DNA of 39,872 nt from Palsa-513 sp036510225 (GTDB lineage Bacteria; Actinomycetota; Thermoleophilia; Solirubrobacterales; Solirubrobacteraceae): contig DATCEH010000030.1 in assembly GCA_036510225.1 (NCBI GenBank), forward strand, positions 1 through 39,872. Reading direction: 5' to 3'. The notes under the pieces are model-generated. The model did no database searches and was not told the DNA's origin. It saw only the letters and a list, made by a program, of their open reading frames with translations. The position numbers and the translations under genes were made by a program. Position 1 is the stretch's first letter; every line of letters begins with the position of its first letter. This document shows, in pieces, positions 16,183-24,761 of this stretch.

Positions 16183-16761
16183 TCATCGACCGGACGAGTC
16201 CAACCAGGCGAGCAGCGCCCGCACCGCCCGGCCACGATGGCTGATCGCGTGCTTCTCCGCGTCGGACAGCTCGGCCATCGTCAAGCCGCCGCGGCCGTCG
16301 TCCGGGATGAACACCGGGTCGTATCCGAAGCCGCCCTCGCCCCGCGGTGTGTCGCTCATCCGACCGGTGCAGCGTCCCTCGAACACGATCTCCTCGCCCG
16401 TGCCCGGATCCACGAAGGCCAGCGCGCAGACGTATGCCAGCCCGCTCCCGGCGGGTGCCTCGCGGATCAGCTTGGCGAGGTTCTCCGCGTCGGTCGCCGT
16501 CTCGCCCGCGTACCGCCGCGAGTAGATTCCCGGCGCCCCGCCGAGCGCGTCCGCCTGGATGCCCGAGTCGTCCCCGATCGCCGGCGCGCCGATCGCCCGG
16601 GCGGCGACCACCGCCTTGCCCAGCGCATTCTCGGCGAACGTCAGTCCGATCTCCGGGCCGAGGTCGATTCCGTCGGCCAACGGCTCGAGCACATGTGGCG
16701 CGACGAGAACACCGAACTCGCGCAGCTTGTGCCGGCTGCCCGTCGCGAGAACCAGCTTCAC
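16183..16761 (-). CDS. rdgB: XTP/dITP diphosphatase (HAM1/RdgB)
   Basis: 192 residues. Hydrolyses non-canonical purine triphosphates (ITP, dITP, XTP) to monophosphates, keeping them out of DNA and RNA. Motifs: LVLATGSRHKLREFG, TFAENALGKA, GDDSGIQADALGGAPGIYSRRYAG, GEGGFGYDPVFIPDDG, MAELSDAEKHAISHRGRA. Full family length. The ATG at 16761 overlaps the rph stop (ATGA), giving the common murI-rph-rdgB actinobacterial operon. Confidence 0.96.
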   Translation of the reverse strand: MKLVLATGSRHKLREFGVLVAPHVLEPLADGIDLGPEIGLTFAENALGKAVVAARAIGAPAIGDDSGIQADALGGAPGIYSRRYAGETATDAENLAKLIREAPAGSGLAYVCALAFVDPGTGEEIVFEGRCTGRMSDTPRGEGGFGYDPVFIPDDGRGGLTMAELSDAEKHAISHRGRAVRALLAWLDSSGR

Positions 16762-17489
16762 CGCAGCTCCAGCACCTCGGCCTGCCCGTCCCGGAGGCTC
16801 GCGATCCCGTCGGCCGCGAGCGCCAGGAGGTCATCGAGGTGGGCCCGCGACAGCGGTGTCCGCTCGGCGGTCGCCTGGACCTCGATCAGCCCGCCATCGC
16901 CGGTCATCACGACGTTCGCGTCGACTTCGGCCTGGGAGTCCTCTGAGTAGTCGAGGTCGAGCAGCGCCACGCCGCCGACCATCCCGCACGACACGGCCGC
17001 GATCGAGCCGGTCAGCGGCGTCCGCTCGATGTCGCCGGCCTCGAGCAGCCGGTCGACGCCGAGCGCCAGCGCGACGTAGGCGCCGGTGATCGACGCGCAT
17101 CGCGTACCCCCGTCGGCCTGGAGCACGTCGCAGTCGAGGTAGATCGTCCGCTCGCCGAGCTCGCTGAAGTCGAGCACCCCCCGCAGCGACCGGCCGATCA
17201 GCCGCTGGATCTCGACCGTCCGCCCGTCAACCTTGCCGCGGGTCGAATCCCGCTGCTTGCGCTGGCCGGTCGACGCCGGCAGCATCCCGTATTCGGCAGT
17301 CAGCCAGCCGCGGCCCTGACCCTTCAGCCAACGGGGAACCCCCTGCTCGATCGAGGCCGTGCAGATCACCTTCGTCCGCCCGACCGAGATCAGCGCCGAG
17401 CCGGTCGCCGGCTCGACGAAGTCCGGCTCGATCGTCGTCGGCCGCAGGTCGGCCGGCCCACGACCGTAGCTGCGCTCGACCGCCGTCAC
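16758..17489 (-). CDS. rph: Ribonuclease PH
   Basis: 243 residues. Phosphorolytic 3'-5' exoribonuclease that trims tRNA 3' ends. Signatures: YGRGPADLRP at the start, GSALISVGRTKVICTASIE, GWLTAEYGMLPAST, RKQRDSTRGKVDGRTVEIQR, LDCDVLQADGGTRCASITGA and the C-terminal DANVVMTGDGGLIEVQATAE. Complete. The GTG start at 17489 overlaps the murI TGA (GTGA), and its own stop overlaps the rdgB start. Confidence 0.97.
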   Translation of the reverse strand: MTAVERSYGRGPADLRPTTIEPDFVEPATGSALISVGRTKVICTASIEQGVPRWLKGQGRGWLTAEYGMLPASTGQRKQRDSTRGKVDGRTVEIQRLIGRSLRGVLDFSELGERTIYLDCDVLQADGGTRCASITGAYVALALGVDRLLEAGDIERTPLTGSIAAVSCGMVGGVALLDLDYSEDSQAEVDANVVMTGDGGLIEVQATAERTPLSRAHLDDLLALAADGIASLRDGQAEVLELR

Positions 17490-18406
17490 CCGCCGACCCC
17501 GACCGGCAGCTCGACCCGCGCGGCGCCCTCGCCCGGCGGTCCAGGCCGGGCGTCCTCCACGCCGGCCAGCTCGACCCGCGCGACGTCCTCGAGGGGCAGC
17601 TGGAGGAACCTGCTGCCCAGCGCCCGGAAGGGCTCGACCTCGCCGGTGCAGAGGAACCGGTACTCGCCCTCCCCGGTCCGCGGGTTCTCGAGTCCGGCGG
17701 CCGACAGGGCCCGCTCGACTGCGACGGCCGTGGCCATCGCCGAGCTGATCAGACGGACCCCGCGACCCAGCGTTCGCTGGATCATCGGGGCGACGAGCGG
17801 GTAGTGGGTGCAGCCGAGGATCACCGTGTCGACGCCGGCCTCACGCAGCGGCTCGCAGTACTCGCGCACCGTGTCGACCGCCGCTCGATCGAACGGGTTC
17901 CCGTCCTGGATGATCGTCGCAAGGCGGGTCGCCGCGACGCTCGTCACCTCGACCAGCGGCCGGTGCGCGGCGACCGCCCGCTCGTAGGCGCCGCTCGCGA
18001 CCGTCGCGGCCGTCGCCAGCAGGCCGATCCGGCCGTTCGCGGTCGCCGCCGCCGCCAGGCGGGCGACCGGCTCGAGCACTCCGACGACCTCGACGCCGAG
18101 CGTCGTCGACGCCATCCGCTCGCGCAGTGAATCCAGCGCGGCGGCCGTCGCCGAGTTACACGCGACGACGAGCAGCTTGGCCCCCCGGGCGAGCAGGAGC
18201 TCCGCGATCTCGAGCGAGAAGCGCTCGAGCTCGGCCGCGGTCTTCTCGCCGTACGGGAAGCGGGCCGTGTCACCCAGGTAGACGTAGTCCTCACCGGGGA
18301 GCGAGACGAGCAGCTCGTGGAGCACCGTCAGGCCGCCGACCCCCGAATCGAAGACTGCGACCGGGCGTGCGCGTGGATCGGACACCGGAGCGGGCATCCG
18401 GTCCAT
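17486..18406 (-). CDS. murI: Glutamate racemase
   Basis: 306 residues. Interconverts L- and D-glutamate for peptidoglycan. Two catalytic cysteines: C83 in VVACNSATA and C199 in LGCTHYPL; FDSGVGGLTVLHEL and LGDTARFPYG are family hallmarks. About 40 C-terminal residues (Glu/Val/Gly-rich, after FLQLPLEDV) exceed the typical length. ATG 18406 or 18397 (three codons later) are both plausible starts; a longer open frame upstream has no family similarity. First gene of the murI-rph-rdgB operon, divergent from the zinc-ribbon gene at 18482. Confidence 0.95.
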   Translation of the reverse strand: MDRMPAPVSDPRARPVAVFDSGVGGLTVLHELLVSLPGEDYVYLGDTARFPYGEKTAAELERFSLEIAELLLARGAKLLVVACNSATAAALDSLRERMASTTLGVEVVGVLEPVARLAAAATANGRIGLLATAATVASGAYERAVAAHRPLVEVTSVAATRLATIIQDGNPFDRAAVDTVREYCEPLREAGVDTVILGCTHYPLVAPMIQRTLGRGVRLISSAMATAVAVERALSAAGLENPRTGEGEYRFLCTGEVEPFRALGSRFLQLPLEDVARVELAGVEDARPGPPGEGAARVELPVGVGG

Positions 18407-18417
18407 GATCACAGATC

Positions 18418-18468
18418 CGACTCGACAGGCCGCCCGAGTCGAACGGCCGAGCCCGTCGAGCGGGCGGC
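18418..18468. promoter_or_regulatory. Two inverted repeats between murI and a divergent gene
   Basis: CGACTCG (18418-18424) pairs with CGAGTCG (18435-18441) across 10 bases. An overlapping pair, GCCGCCCG (18429-18436) and CGGGCGGC (18461-18468), is perfect over 8 bp. They fill most of the 75-base divergent region, a place where a shared operator would lie. The repeats are clear; the function is a guess. Confidence 0.4.
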
Positions 18469-18481
18469 TAGCATGCGGCCG

Positions 18482-19191
<710 letters not shown>

Positions 19192-19195
<4 letters not shown>

Positions 19196-19476
19196 GCGCG
19201 CCCGACCTGACGGTCCTGGCCCAGCCCGCCTGCCCCGTCTGCAACCGCGCCCTCGCCCCGACCCAGGCCTGGTGCCTCGAGTGCGGCGCGGCCGCCCGGA
19301 CCCGGATCGCCCCGACTCCGCGTTGGCGTCCGCTCGCCCTGCTCGCGGCTCTCGCGGCGATCCTCGCGATCATCGCGATCGGCTTCGCGATCGCCCGCCT
19401 CGCCCGCGGATCGTCGAGCTCCCCGACCGCGCCGGCCGGCCAGGTCAGCACTCCCGTCGGCCCGACCACCCCCTGA
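19192..19476 (+). CDS. Small zinc-ribbon membrane protein
   Basis: 94 residues. Four-Cys zinc ribbon at the N-terminus (C14-x2-C17...C28-x2-C31), one TM at ~48-70 (LALLAALAAILAIIAIGFAI), and a short Ser/Thr/Pro tail outside or at the surface. Its ATG overlaps the TGA of the preceding zinc-ribbon gene. No known function. The last ~14 codons and the following bases are duplicated just downstream (59-nt period). Confidence 0.7.
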
Positions 19477-19540
19477 CCGCGGCCACTCCGTCCGCCGGCC
19501 AGCTCAGCACTCCCCTCGGCCCGACCACCCCTGACCGCGG
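19435..19540. repeat. 59-nt-period duplication at a gene end
   Basis: The segment starting GCCGGCCAG at 19435 recurs at 19494; about 45 of 47 bases match (CAGGTCAGCACTCCCGTCGG versus CAGCTCAGCACTCCCCTCGG). The second copy lacks one C before the TGA, so only the first copy ends the zinc-ribbon frame. Confidence 0.8.
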
Positions 19541-19559
19541 GCCGACGCCCTGGCCGCGG
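19535..19559. terminator. Hairpin between convergent genes
   Basis: CCGCGG-GCC (19535-19543, one bulged G) can pair with GGCCGCGG (19552-19559) around an 8-base loop. It lies in the 153-base region between the zinc-ribbon gene and the convergent deacetylase gene. No U-tract follows on either strand. Confidence 0.4.
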
Positions 19560-19629
19560 GCCCGACGCCCGCCTGACCGGCGGTCCCTCTGGTCGAGCTG
19601 GGCAACCGCCCCGCAGCCCGGCGAGCGTC

Positions 19630-20637
19630 TCAGCCGCCGAGCCCGAGGCGCTCGCGGGCCGCCCGGGCCACCGGATGGAGGTCGACTGAGGCCGCAGCCG
19701 GCGCCTGCGTCGCGGCCATCACCTCCATCGTCGCGGCAACCGACCTCGCCAGCGCGTCGAGCGCGTAGCCGCCCTCCAGCACGACGCCCACCGGCGCGCC
19801 GAGCTCCTCGCCGAGGCGGCGCATCGTCGCCGTCATCACGGCATACCCGCCGTCGGTGACGCCACAGTCGGCCAGCGGATCCTCGGCGTGGGCGTCGTAG
19901 CCGGCCGAGATCAGGACGAGCTGCGGCGCGTACCCGCGGGCCAGATCGCAGACGACGTGCTCGACGAGCGAGCAGAACACCGCGTCGCCGGATCCCGCCC
20001 CGACCGGCAGGTTGACCGTGAAGCCGGTACCCGGGCCGCTGCCCCGATCGGTCGGCGGACCGGTCCCCGGGTAGAGCGGTGACTCGTGGATCGAGACGTA
20101 GAGGACCTCGTCGGTCGCGTGGAAGATGTCACTCGTCCCGTTCCCGTGGTGGACGTCCCAGTCGAGGACCAGCACCCGGTCGACTCCCTCGCGCCGGAGG
20201 GCCGCCCGCGCGGCGATCGCGACGTTGTTCAACAGGCAGAAGCCCATCGCCCGCTCACGCGTCGCGTGGTGGCCCGGCGGCCGGTGGGCGGAGATCCCGG
20301 TCCGGGCTGAGCGGTCGAGCAGCTCGTCGACCAGCGCGACGGCTCCACCCGCCGCCCGCATCGCGGCTTCGAAGGAGCCCGGGCTGACCAGCGTGTCGAG
20401 GTCGAGCGCGCCTCCCCCGGCCGCCGCGAGCCGCTCGATCCGGGCGACGTGGGCCGGCGTGTGGGCCAGCTCGACGAGCTCACGGTCGACCAGCGGCGAG
20501 CTCCGCCGCTCGAAGCCCAGCCACCCCCGGCGGTCGAGCTCGTCCTCGATCGCCGTGATCCGGGCCGGACGCTCCGGGTGCGGGCCGGTCAGGTGGCGCA
20601 GCGACGCCGGGTGGCTGAGATAGACGGCGCGACCCAT
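19630..20637 (-). CDS. Histone-deacetylase-family (AcuC/acetylpolyamine-type) zinc hydrolase
   Basis: 335 residues. Arginase/deacetylase fold. Active-site signatures: RPPGHHATRERAMGFCLLNN (tandem His), VLDWDVHHGNGTSDIF (zinc Asp and His), ISAGYDAHAEDPLADCG (second zinc Asp) and LEGGYALDAL. Such bacterial enzymes remove acetyl groups from proteins or polyamines. ATG 20637 gives the normal family N-terminus (VYLSHPASLRHLTGPHPERP); the long frame upstream is antisense to nadB. Only 20 bases separate this start from that of divergent nadB, so promoters must reach into the opposite genes. Confidence 0.92.
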   Translation of the reverse strand: MGRAVYLSHPASLRHLTGPHPERPARITAIEDELDRRGWLGFERRSSPLVDRELVELAHTPAHVARIERLAAAGGGALDLDTLVSPGSFEAAMRAAGGAVALVDELLDRSARTGISAHRPPGHHATRERAMGFCLLNNVAIAARAALRREGVDRVLVLDWDVHHGNGTSDIFHATDEVLYVSIHESPLYPGTGPPTDRGSGPGTGFTVNLPVGAGSGDAVFCSLVEHVVCDLARGYAPQLVLISAGYDAHAEDPLADCGVTDGGYAVMTATMRRLGEELGAPVGVVLEGGYALDALARSVAATMEVMAATQAPAAASVDLHPVARAARERLGLGG

Positions 20638-20657
20638 CCAGGTACGGTATCCCCGGC

Positions 20658-22133
20658 ATGATCGACCGTCGCCGCCCGCCGGACGGTGGGGTCCGCATCG
20701 AGGCCGACGTCGCGGTGATCGGTGCCGGCGCCGCCGGACTCTACGTCGCGCTATGCGCCGCCCGGCTTGGCGCCCGGGTCGCCCTGATCTCGGCGACCTC
20801 GCTCGCCGAGACCGCCAGCTACTGGGCCCAGGGCGGCCTCGCCGCGGCCCTCGCGGCCGAGGACAGCCCGGACCAGCACCTCCGCGACACGCTCCACGCC
20901 GGCCGGGGCCTGGTCCGCCCGTCGGCGGCGCGCGTGCTCTGCGACGAGGCGCCGGGCCAGGTCCGCAAGCTCGAGGCGCTCGGCGTCCGCTTCGACGGCG
21001 ATCGGTCCGGCCGGCTGGCGCTCGGCCTGGAGGGCGGTCACTCGATCCGCCGGGTCGTCCACGCCGGCGGGAGCGCGACCGGCCGGCGGATGATGCGCCA
21101 CCTGTCGGCCCTCGCGGCCGAGCACCCGGGCATCGAGGTGATCGAGAACGCCCGGGCCAGCGGGCTCGGAGTCGCCGACGGCCGGTGCGCGACGGTCGTC
21201 TGCGAGGACGGCCGCGGGATCGCCGCCCGCGGGATCGTGATCTGCACGGGTGGGGCCGCCGCGCTCTGGGCGCGCACGACCAATCCACCCGGGGCACTCG
21301 GCATCGGCCTGCTGCTCGCCCACCGTGCGGGGGCGCAGCTCGCCGACCTCGAGTTCGTCCAGTTTCACCCGACCGCCGTGATCGGGGTCCCCGGGCGCGA
21401 GGGCTTCTGCGTGACGGAGGCCGTCCGCGGCGAGGGCGCCGTCCTGCTCGACTCCTCGGGCGAGCGCTTCGTCGACGAGCTCGCCCCGCGCGACGAGGTG
21501 GCCAGCGCGATCTACGCGCGCCTGCAGGAGACCGGAGCCCGGTCCGTCGCGCTCGACATGCGGGCGATCGACCCGGCCCGCTTCCCCAACGTCGTCGCCG
21601 CCCTCTCCGACGCCGGCCTGGACCCCGGCAGCGAGACGATCCCCGTCGCGCCGGCCGCCCACTACGTGATGGGCGGGATCGTCACCGACCTGCACGGCCG
21701 CTCGACGGTCCCCGGGCTGTACGCCGTCGGCGAGGCCGCCTGCACCGGCCTGCACGGGGCCAACCGGCTGGCGTCGAACTCGCTCAGCGAGTGCTTCGTG
21801 TTCGGCGAGCGGGCCGCCGTGGCCGCGCTCGACGAGCCGGTCGCCGCCAGCCGGCCGGCCGACCAGCCGGCGGCGCCGATCCCCACCGCGACGCACGAGA
21901 CGCGCGCCGCGATGTGGCGGCACGCCGGCCTCGTTCGCGACCGTGCCGGCCTCGACGCGCTGGCCGGCGATCCACATCCGGTGGCGAGACTGATCGCCGA
22001 ATGCGCGCTGGCCCGCCACGAGAGCCGCGGCGCCCACGTACGCAGCGAGTACCCCGGCCCGGACCCCCGGCTCGACGCGACCCATACCGTGCTCGACGCG
22101 TCGGCCCGGCCGACCGTCCAGCGCTGGAGCTGA
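20658..22133 (+). CDS. nadB: L-aspartate oxidase
   Basis: 491 residues. FAD enzyme that oxidises L-aspartate to iminoaspartate, first step of de novo NAD synthesis. FAD-binding VAVIGAGAAGLYVAL near the N-terminus, SYWAQGGLAAAL, HSIRRVVHAGGSATG, FVQFHPTAV, ERFVDELAPRDEVASAI, HYVMGGIVTDLHGRSTVPGL, and GLHGANRLASNSLSECFVFG at the C-terminal end of the domain. The short helical C-terminal domain is complete. nadA and nadC are not adjacent. Start at 20658, with a second short plus-strand gene 186 bases downstream. Confidence 0.95.
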   Translation: MIDRRRPPDGGVRIEADVAVIGAGAAGLYVALCAARLGARVALISATSLAETASYWAQGGLAAALAAEDSPDQHLRDTLHAGRGLVRPSAARVLCDEAPGQVRKLEALGVRFDGDRSGRLALGLEGGHSIRRVVHAGGSATGRRMMRHLSALAAEHPGIEVIENARASGLGVADGRCATVVCEDGRGIAARGIVICTGGAAALWARTTNPPGALGIGLLLAHRAGAQLADLEFVQFHPTAVIGVPGREGFCVTEAVRGEGAVLLDSSGERFVDELAPRDEVASAIYARLQETGARSVALDMRAIDPARFPNVVAALSDAGLDPGSETIPVAPAAHYVMGGIVTDLHGRSTVPGLYAVGEAACTGLHGANRLASNSLSECFVFGERAAVAALDEPVAASRPADQPAAPIPTATHETRAAMWRHAGLVRDRAGLDALAGDPHPVARLIAECALARHESRGAHVRSEYPGPDPRLDATHTVLDASARPTVQRWS

Positions 22134-22319
22134 CCGCCGCCGCACGGCCCCGGATCCTGGATTCGGCCCGCTTGCGGGCAAATCGTGCTTAAGGCGGGGT
22201 TAACACTGCGCGTGGTGCGAACTTCATCCGAGAGGTTCATACTCTCTGCCGAGGGAGTCGGTGCGTTTGCGAGGTCGTGTGTCTCTTCGAGTGAAACCGA
22301 GAGAAACGGACTTCGCACG

Positions 22320-22757
22320 ATGTATCAATTCAGCAGAGCCATTTATCGAGAGCTGGCGCCCTTCGTCGAGCGGGAATCGCCCGACGACCTGAGCGGCCAC
22401 CGGCGCGTCCTGCGCGCCTGCGAATCCGCGGTCGACCGGCTGGCCAACGACCGCCACTACTTCGCGCGGCCGGCCCGGACGCTGTTCAACGACATTCGCT
22501 TCCAGTTCCCCGTCAGCGCCCAGCCGCATGTCTACCGCGTGGTCGACCACTACCTCGAGCTCGCCGACGACTTCTTCTCCCAGCTGCCGCGCGACGGCTG
22601 CGACGCGAACGGCCAGCCGCTGCGCTGCCGGGCGATGACCCGCAAGGGCTCGGCCTGCCAGCGGATGCCACTCCCCCACAACGGGTATTGCCCGTCCCAC
22701 CAACACCTCGCCGAGACCGAGGACTCCGAGGCCGAGCTGGCCGCTGCCGCCGCGTAA
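22320..22757 (+). CDS. Small protein with C-terminal Cys3His cluster
   Basis: 145 residues, soluble. N-terminal helical region (MYQFSRAIYRELAPFVERES) to ~90, then a C-terminal cluster C103...C113...C124-x2-H127 (LRCRAMTRKG, NGYCPSHQH) that resembles small zinc knuckles of the C-x(8-10)-C...C-x2-H type. Ends in an acidic/Ala tail. I recognise no named family. Upstream, 22134-22319 is a 186-base non-coding region with lower GC and a small stem (GAGAG 22230-22234 with CTCTC 22242-22246), suggesting its own promoter; no confident -35/-10 was found. Confidence 0.75.
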   Translation: MYQFSRAIYRELAPFVERESPDDLSGHRRVLRACESAVDRLANDRHYFARPARTLFNDIRFQFPVSAQPHVYRVVDHYLELADDFFSQLPRDGCDANGQPLRCRAMTRKGSACQRMPLPHNGYCPSHQHLAETEDSEAELAAAAA

Positions 22758-22847
22758 CCCTCGAGCAGAGCGTCGGCCCGCCCGGCCCCGGGCGAGCGGC
22801 CGGGCGCCCGGCCGCGGTCCCACGGTCCCAGCCGGTAGCGTGCGGCG

Positions 22848-24761
22848 ATGCTCCTCGGGGTCGATGTCGGCGGCACCTTCACCGACGCGGTGCTGCTCGC
22901 CGACGGTGAGCTCTACGCCGCGAAGGCGCCGACGACCCCCGGGGACGAGTCCGACGGAGTGATGGCCGCGGTCGGGGCCGTCCTCGACCGGGCCGGTCAC
23001 CCGGCCGCCGGGGTCGGGCGCTTCGCCCACGGCATGACCGTCGCAACCAACGCCCTGCTCGAGGGCCGCGGCGCCCGCGCGGCGCTGATCGCGACCGCCG
23101 GCTTCACCGACGTCGTCGAGCTCGGCCGCCAGGCCCGGGCCGACCTCTACCGGCCGTGCGCCGCCCACCCGGCCCCGCTGATCGGACCCGAGCTCCGCTT
23201 CCCCGCGGACGAGCGGACCGGCCCCGACGGGGTGATCAGAAGGCTCGCGGGCGCGGAGGAGCTCGTCGACCGGGTCGCCGCGGCCGAGCCGGACGCCGTC
23301 GCCGTCGTCCTGCTCCACTCCTACGCCCACCCCGGCCACGAGCAGCGGATCGGCCGGCTGCTCGCCGCCAGGCTCCCCGGCGTCCACGTGTCCCTCTCAC
23401 ACGAGGTCGTCGGCACGCTGCGGGAGTTCGAGCGGGCCGCGACGACCGAGATCGACGCGGCCCTCTCCCCGCTGCTCGCCGGCTATCTCGACCGGCTCGG
23501 CGCCCGAGCAGAGCAGGCCGGCCTGCCCGAGCCGCAGATCATGCAGTCCTCCGGCGGCCTGACCGACCTACGGCGGGCGGCCGACCACGCCGCGCTCACC
23601 GTGCTCTCCGGGCCGGCCGGCGGTGCCCACGCGGCGAGCCTCCTGGCGGCGAGCGCCGGCGTCGACGACGTCCTCTGCTTCGACATGGGCGGGACGTCGT
23701 GCGACGTCTGCGTGATCGACGGACGCGACGTCGCCGAGACCGCCGACCGCCGGGTCGGCGGCCGGCCGCTCGCCCTGACGATGCTAGACATCCACACCGT
23801 CGGCGCCGGCGGCGCCCTGCGTGTGGGCCCGCAGTCGGCCGGCGCGCGGCCCGGACCGGCGTGCTACGGCCATGGCGGCAGCGAGCCGACGGTGACCGAC
23901 GCGAACCTCCTGCTCGGCCGGCTCGCCGTGGACGTCCCCCTCGCCGGTCACCTCGAGCTCGACGCGGCGGCGGCGACCGCCGCGATCGGCGCGCTGGCCG
24001 GCGAGCTCCGACTCGACCCGGTCGACTGCGCGGCCGGGATCGTCCGGGTCGCGAACGCGGAGATGGTCCGCGCGCTGCGGGTGATGAGCGTCGAGCGGGG
24101 CGTCGACCCCCGCGGCTACGCCCTGATGGCCTTCGGCGGGGCCGGTCCCCTCCACGCCTGCCAGGTCGCCGGCGAGCTCGGCATCACGCGGATCCTCTGT
24201 CCCCGGTCGAGCGGCGTCCTCTGCGCCCTCGGGCTCGCCGCCGCCCCCGCCCGCCGGGACGCGGCCGGCTCCCACGCCGGGGCGAACGTCTCAGAGCTCC
24301 GCCGGCGCGTGCGCGACGAGCTCGGCCGCCCGCCCGACCGGGAGCGGTTCACATACGAGCTGCGCTACGTCGGCCAGTCCTTCGAGCTCGCGACCGACGC
24401 CCCGCCCGACGCCGACCCGGCGACCCTCCGGGCCGGCTTCGAGGAGGCCCACCAGCGCCGCTACGGCTACACCGAGCCAGACCTCGAAGTCGAGCTCGTC
24501 ACCGTCCGCGTCAGCGCCTTCGGCCCGGCCCCGGACGTCGTCCTCCGGGCGGCGACCGGCACGCTCGAGCGCCGGGTCACCGACGTCTGGTTCGACGGCG
24601 AGCGGCTCGACGCCGAGCTGCTCGTCGGCGAGCTGCCGGCCGGCACCCCGATCGACGGACCGGCGATCTGCGCCCTCCCAGAGACGACGCTGCTCGTCGC
24701 CCCCGGCTGGTCCGGCCGGGTCTCGGCCGACGGGACGATCGACCTGCGGCGGACCCGATGA
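22848..24761 (+). CDS. hyuA: Hydantoinase A/oxoprolinase-family protein
   Basis: 637 residues. ASKHA-fold ATPase subunit of N-methylhydantoinase/5-oxoprolinase/acetone-carboxylase-type enzymes: phosphate loop GVDVGGTFTDAVL, HGMTVATNALLEGRGARAAL, LSGPAGGAHAA, FDMGGTSCDVCVID, GPQSAGARPGPACYGHGG and VERGVDPRGYALMAFGGAGP. It acts with HyuB to open cyclic amides at the cost of ATP; substrate not predictable. Slightly shorter than typical ~680-residue members. The stop overlaps the hyuB start (ATGA). First gene of a three-gene catabolic operon. Confidence 0.93.
   Translation: MLLGVDVGGTFTDAVLLADGELYAAKAPTTPGDESDGVMAAVGAVLDRAGHPAAGVGRFAHGMTVATNALLEGRGARAALIATAGFTDVVELGRQARADLYRPCAAHPAPLIGPELRFPADERTGPDGVIRRLAGAEELVDRVAAAEPDAVAVVLLHSYAHPGHEQRIGRLLAARLPGVHVSLSHEVVGTLREFERAATTEIDAALSPLLAGYLDRLGARAEQAGLPEPQIMQSSGGLTDLRRAADHAALTVLSGPAGGAHAASLLAASAGVDDVLCFDMGGTSCDVCVIDGRDVAETADRRVGGRPLALTMLDIHTVGAGGALRVGPQSAGARPGPACYGHGGSEPTVTDANLLLGRLAVDVPLAGHLELDAAAATAAIGALAGELRLDPVDCAAGIVRVANAEMVRALRVMSVERGVDPRGYALMAFGGAGPLHACQVAGELGITRILCPRSSGVLCALGLAAAPARRDAAGSHAGANVSELRRRVRDELGRPPDRERFTYELRYVGQSFELATDAPPDADPATLRAGFEEAHQRRYGYTEPDLEVELVTVRVSAFGPAPDVVLRAATGTLERRVTDVWFDGERLDAELLVGELPAGTPIDGPAICALPETTLLVAPGWSGRVSADGTIDLRRTR

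Noticed and set aside
23156..24757. N-terminal extension of hyuB
   Set aside because: Arg/Pro-rich shadow of hyuA; HyuB similarity begins only after ATG 24758.
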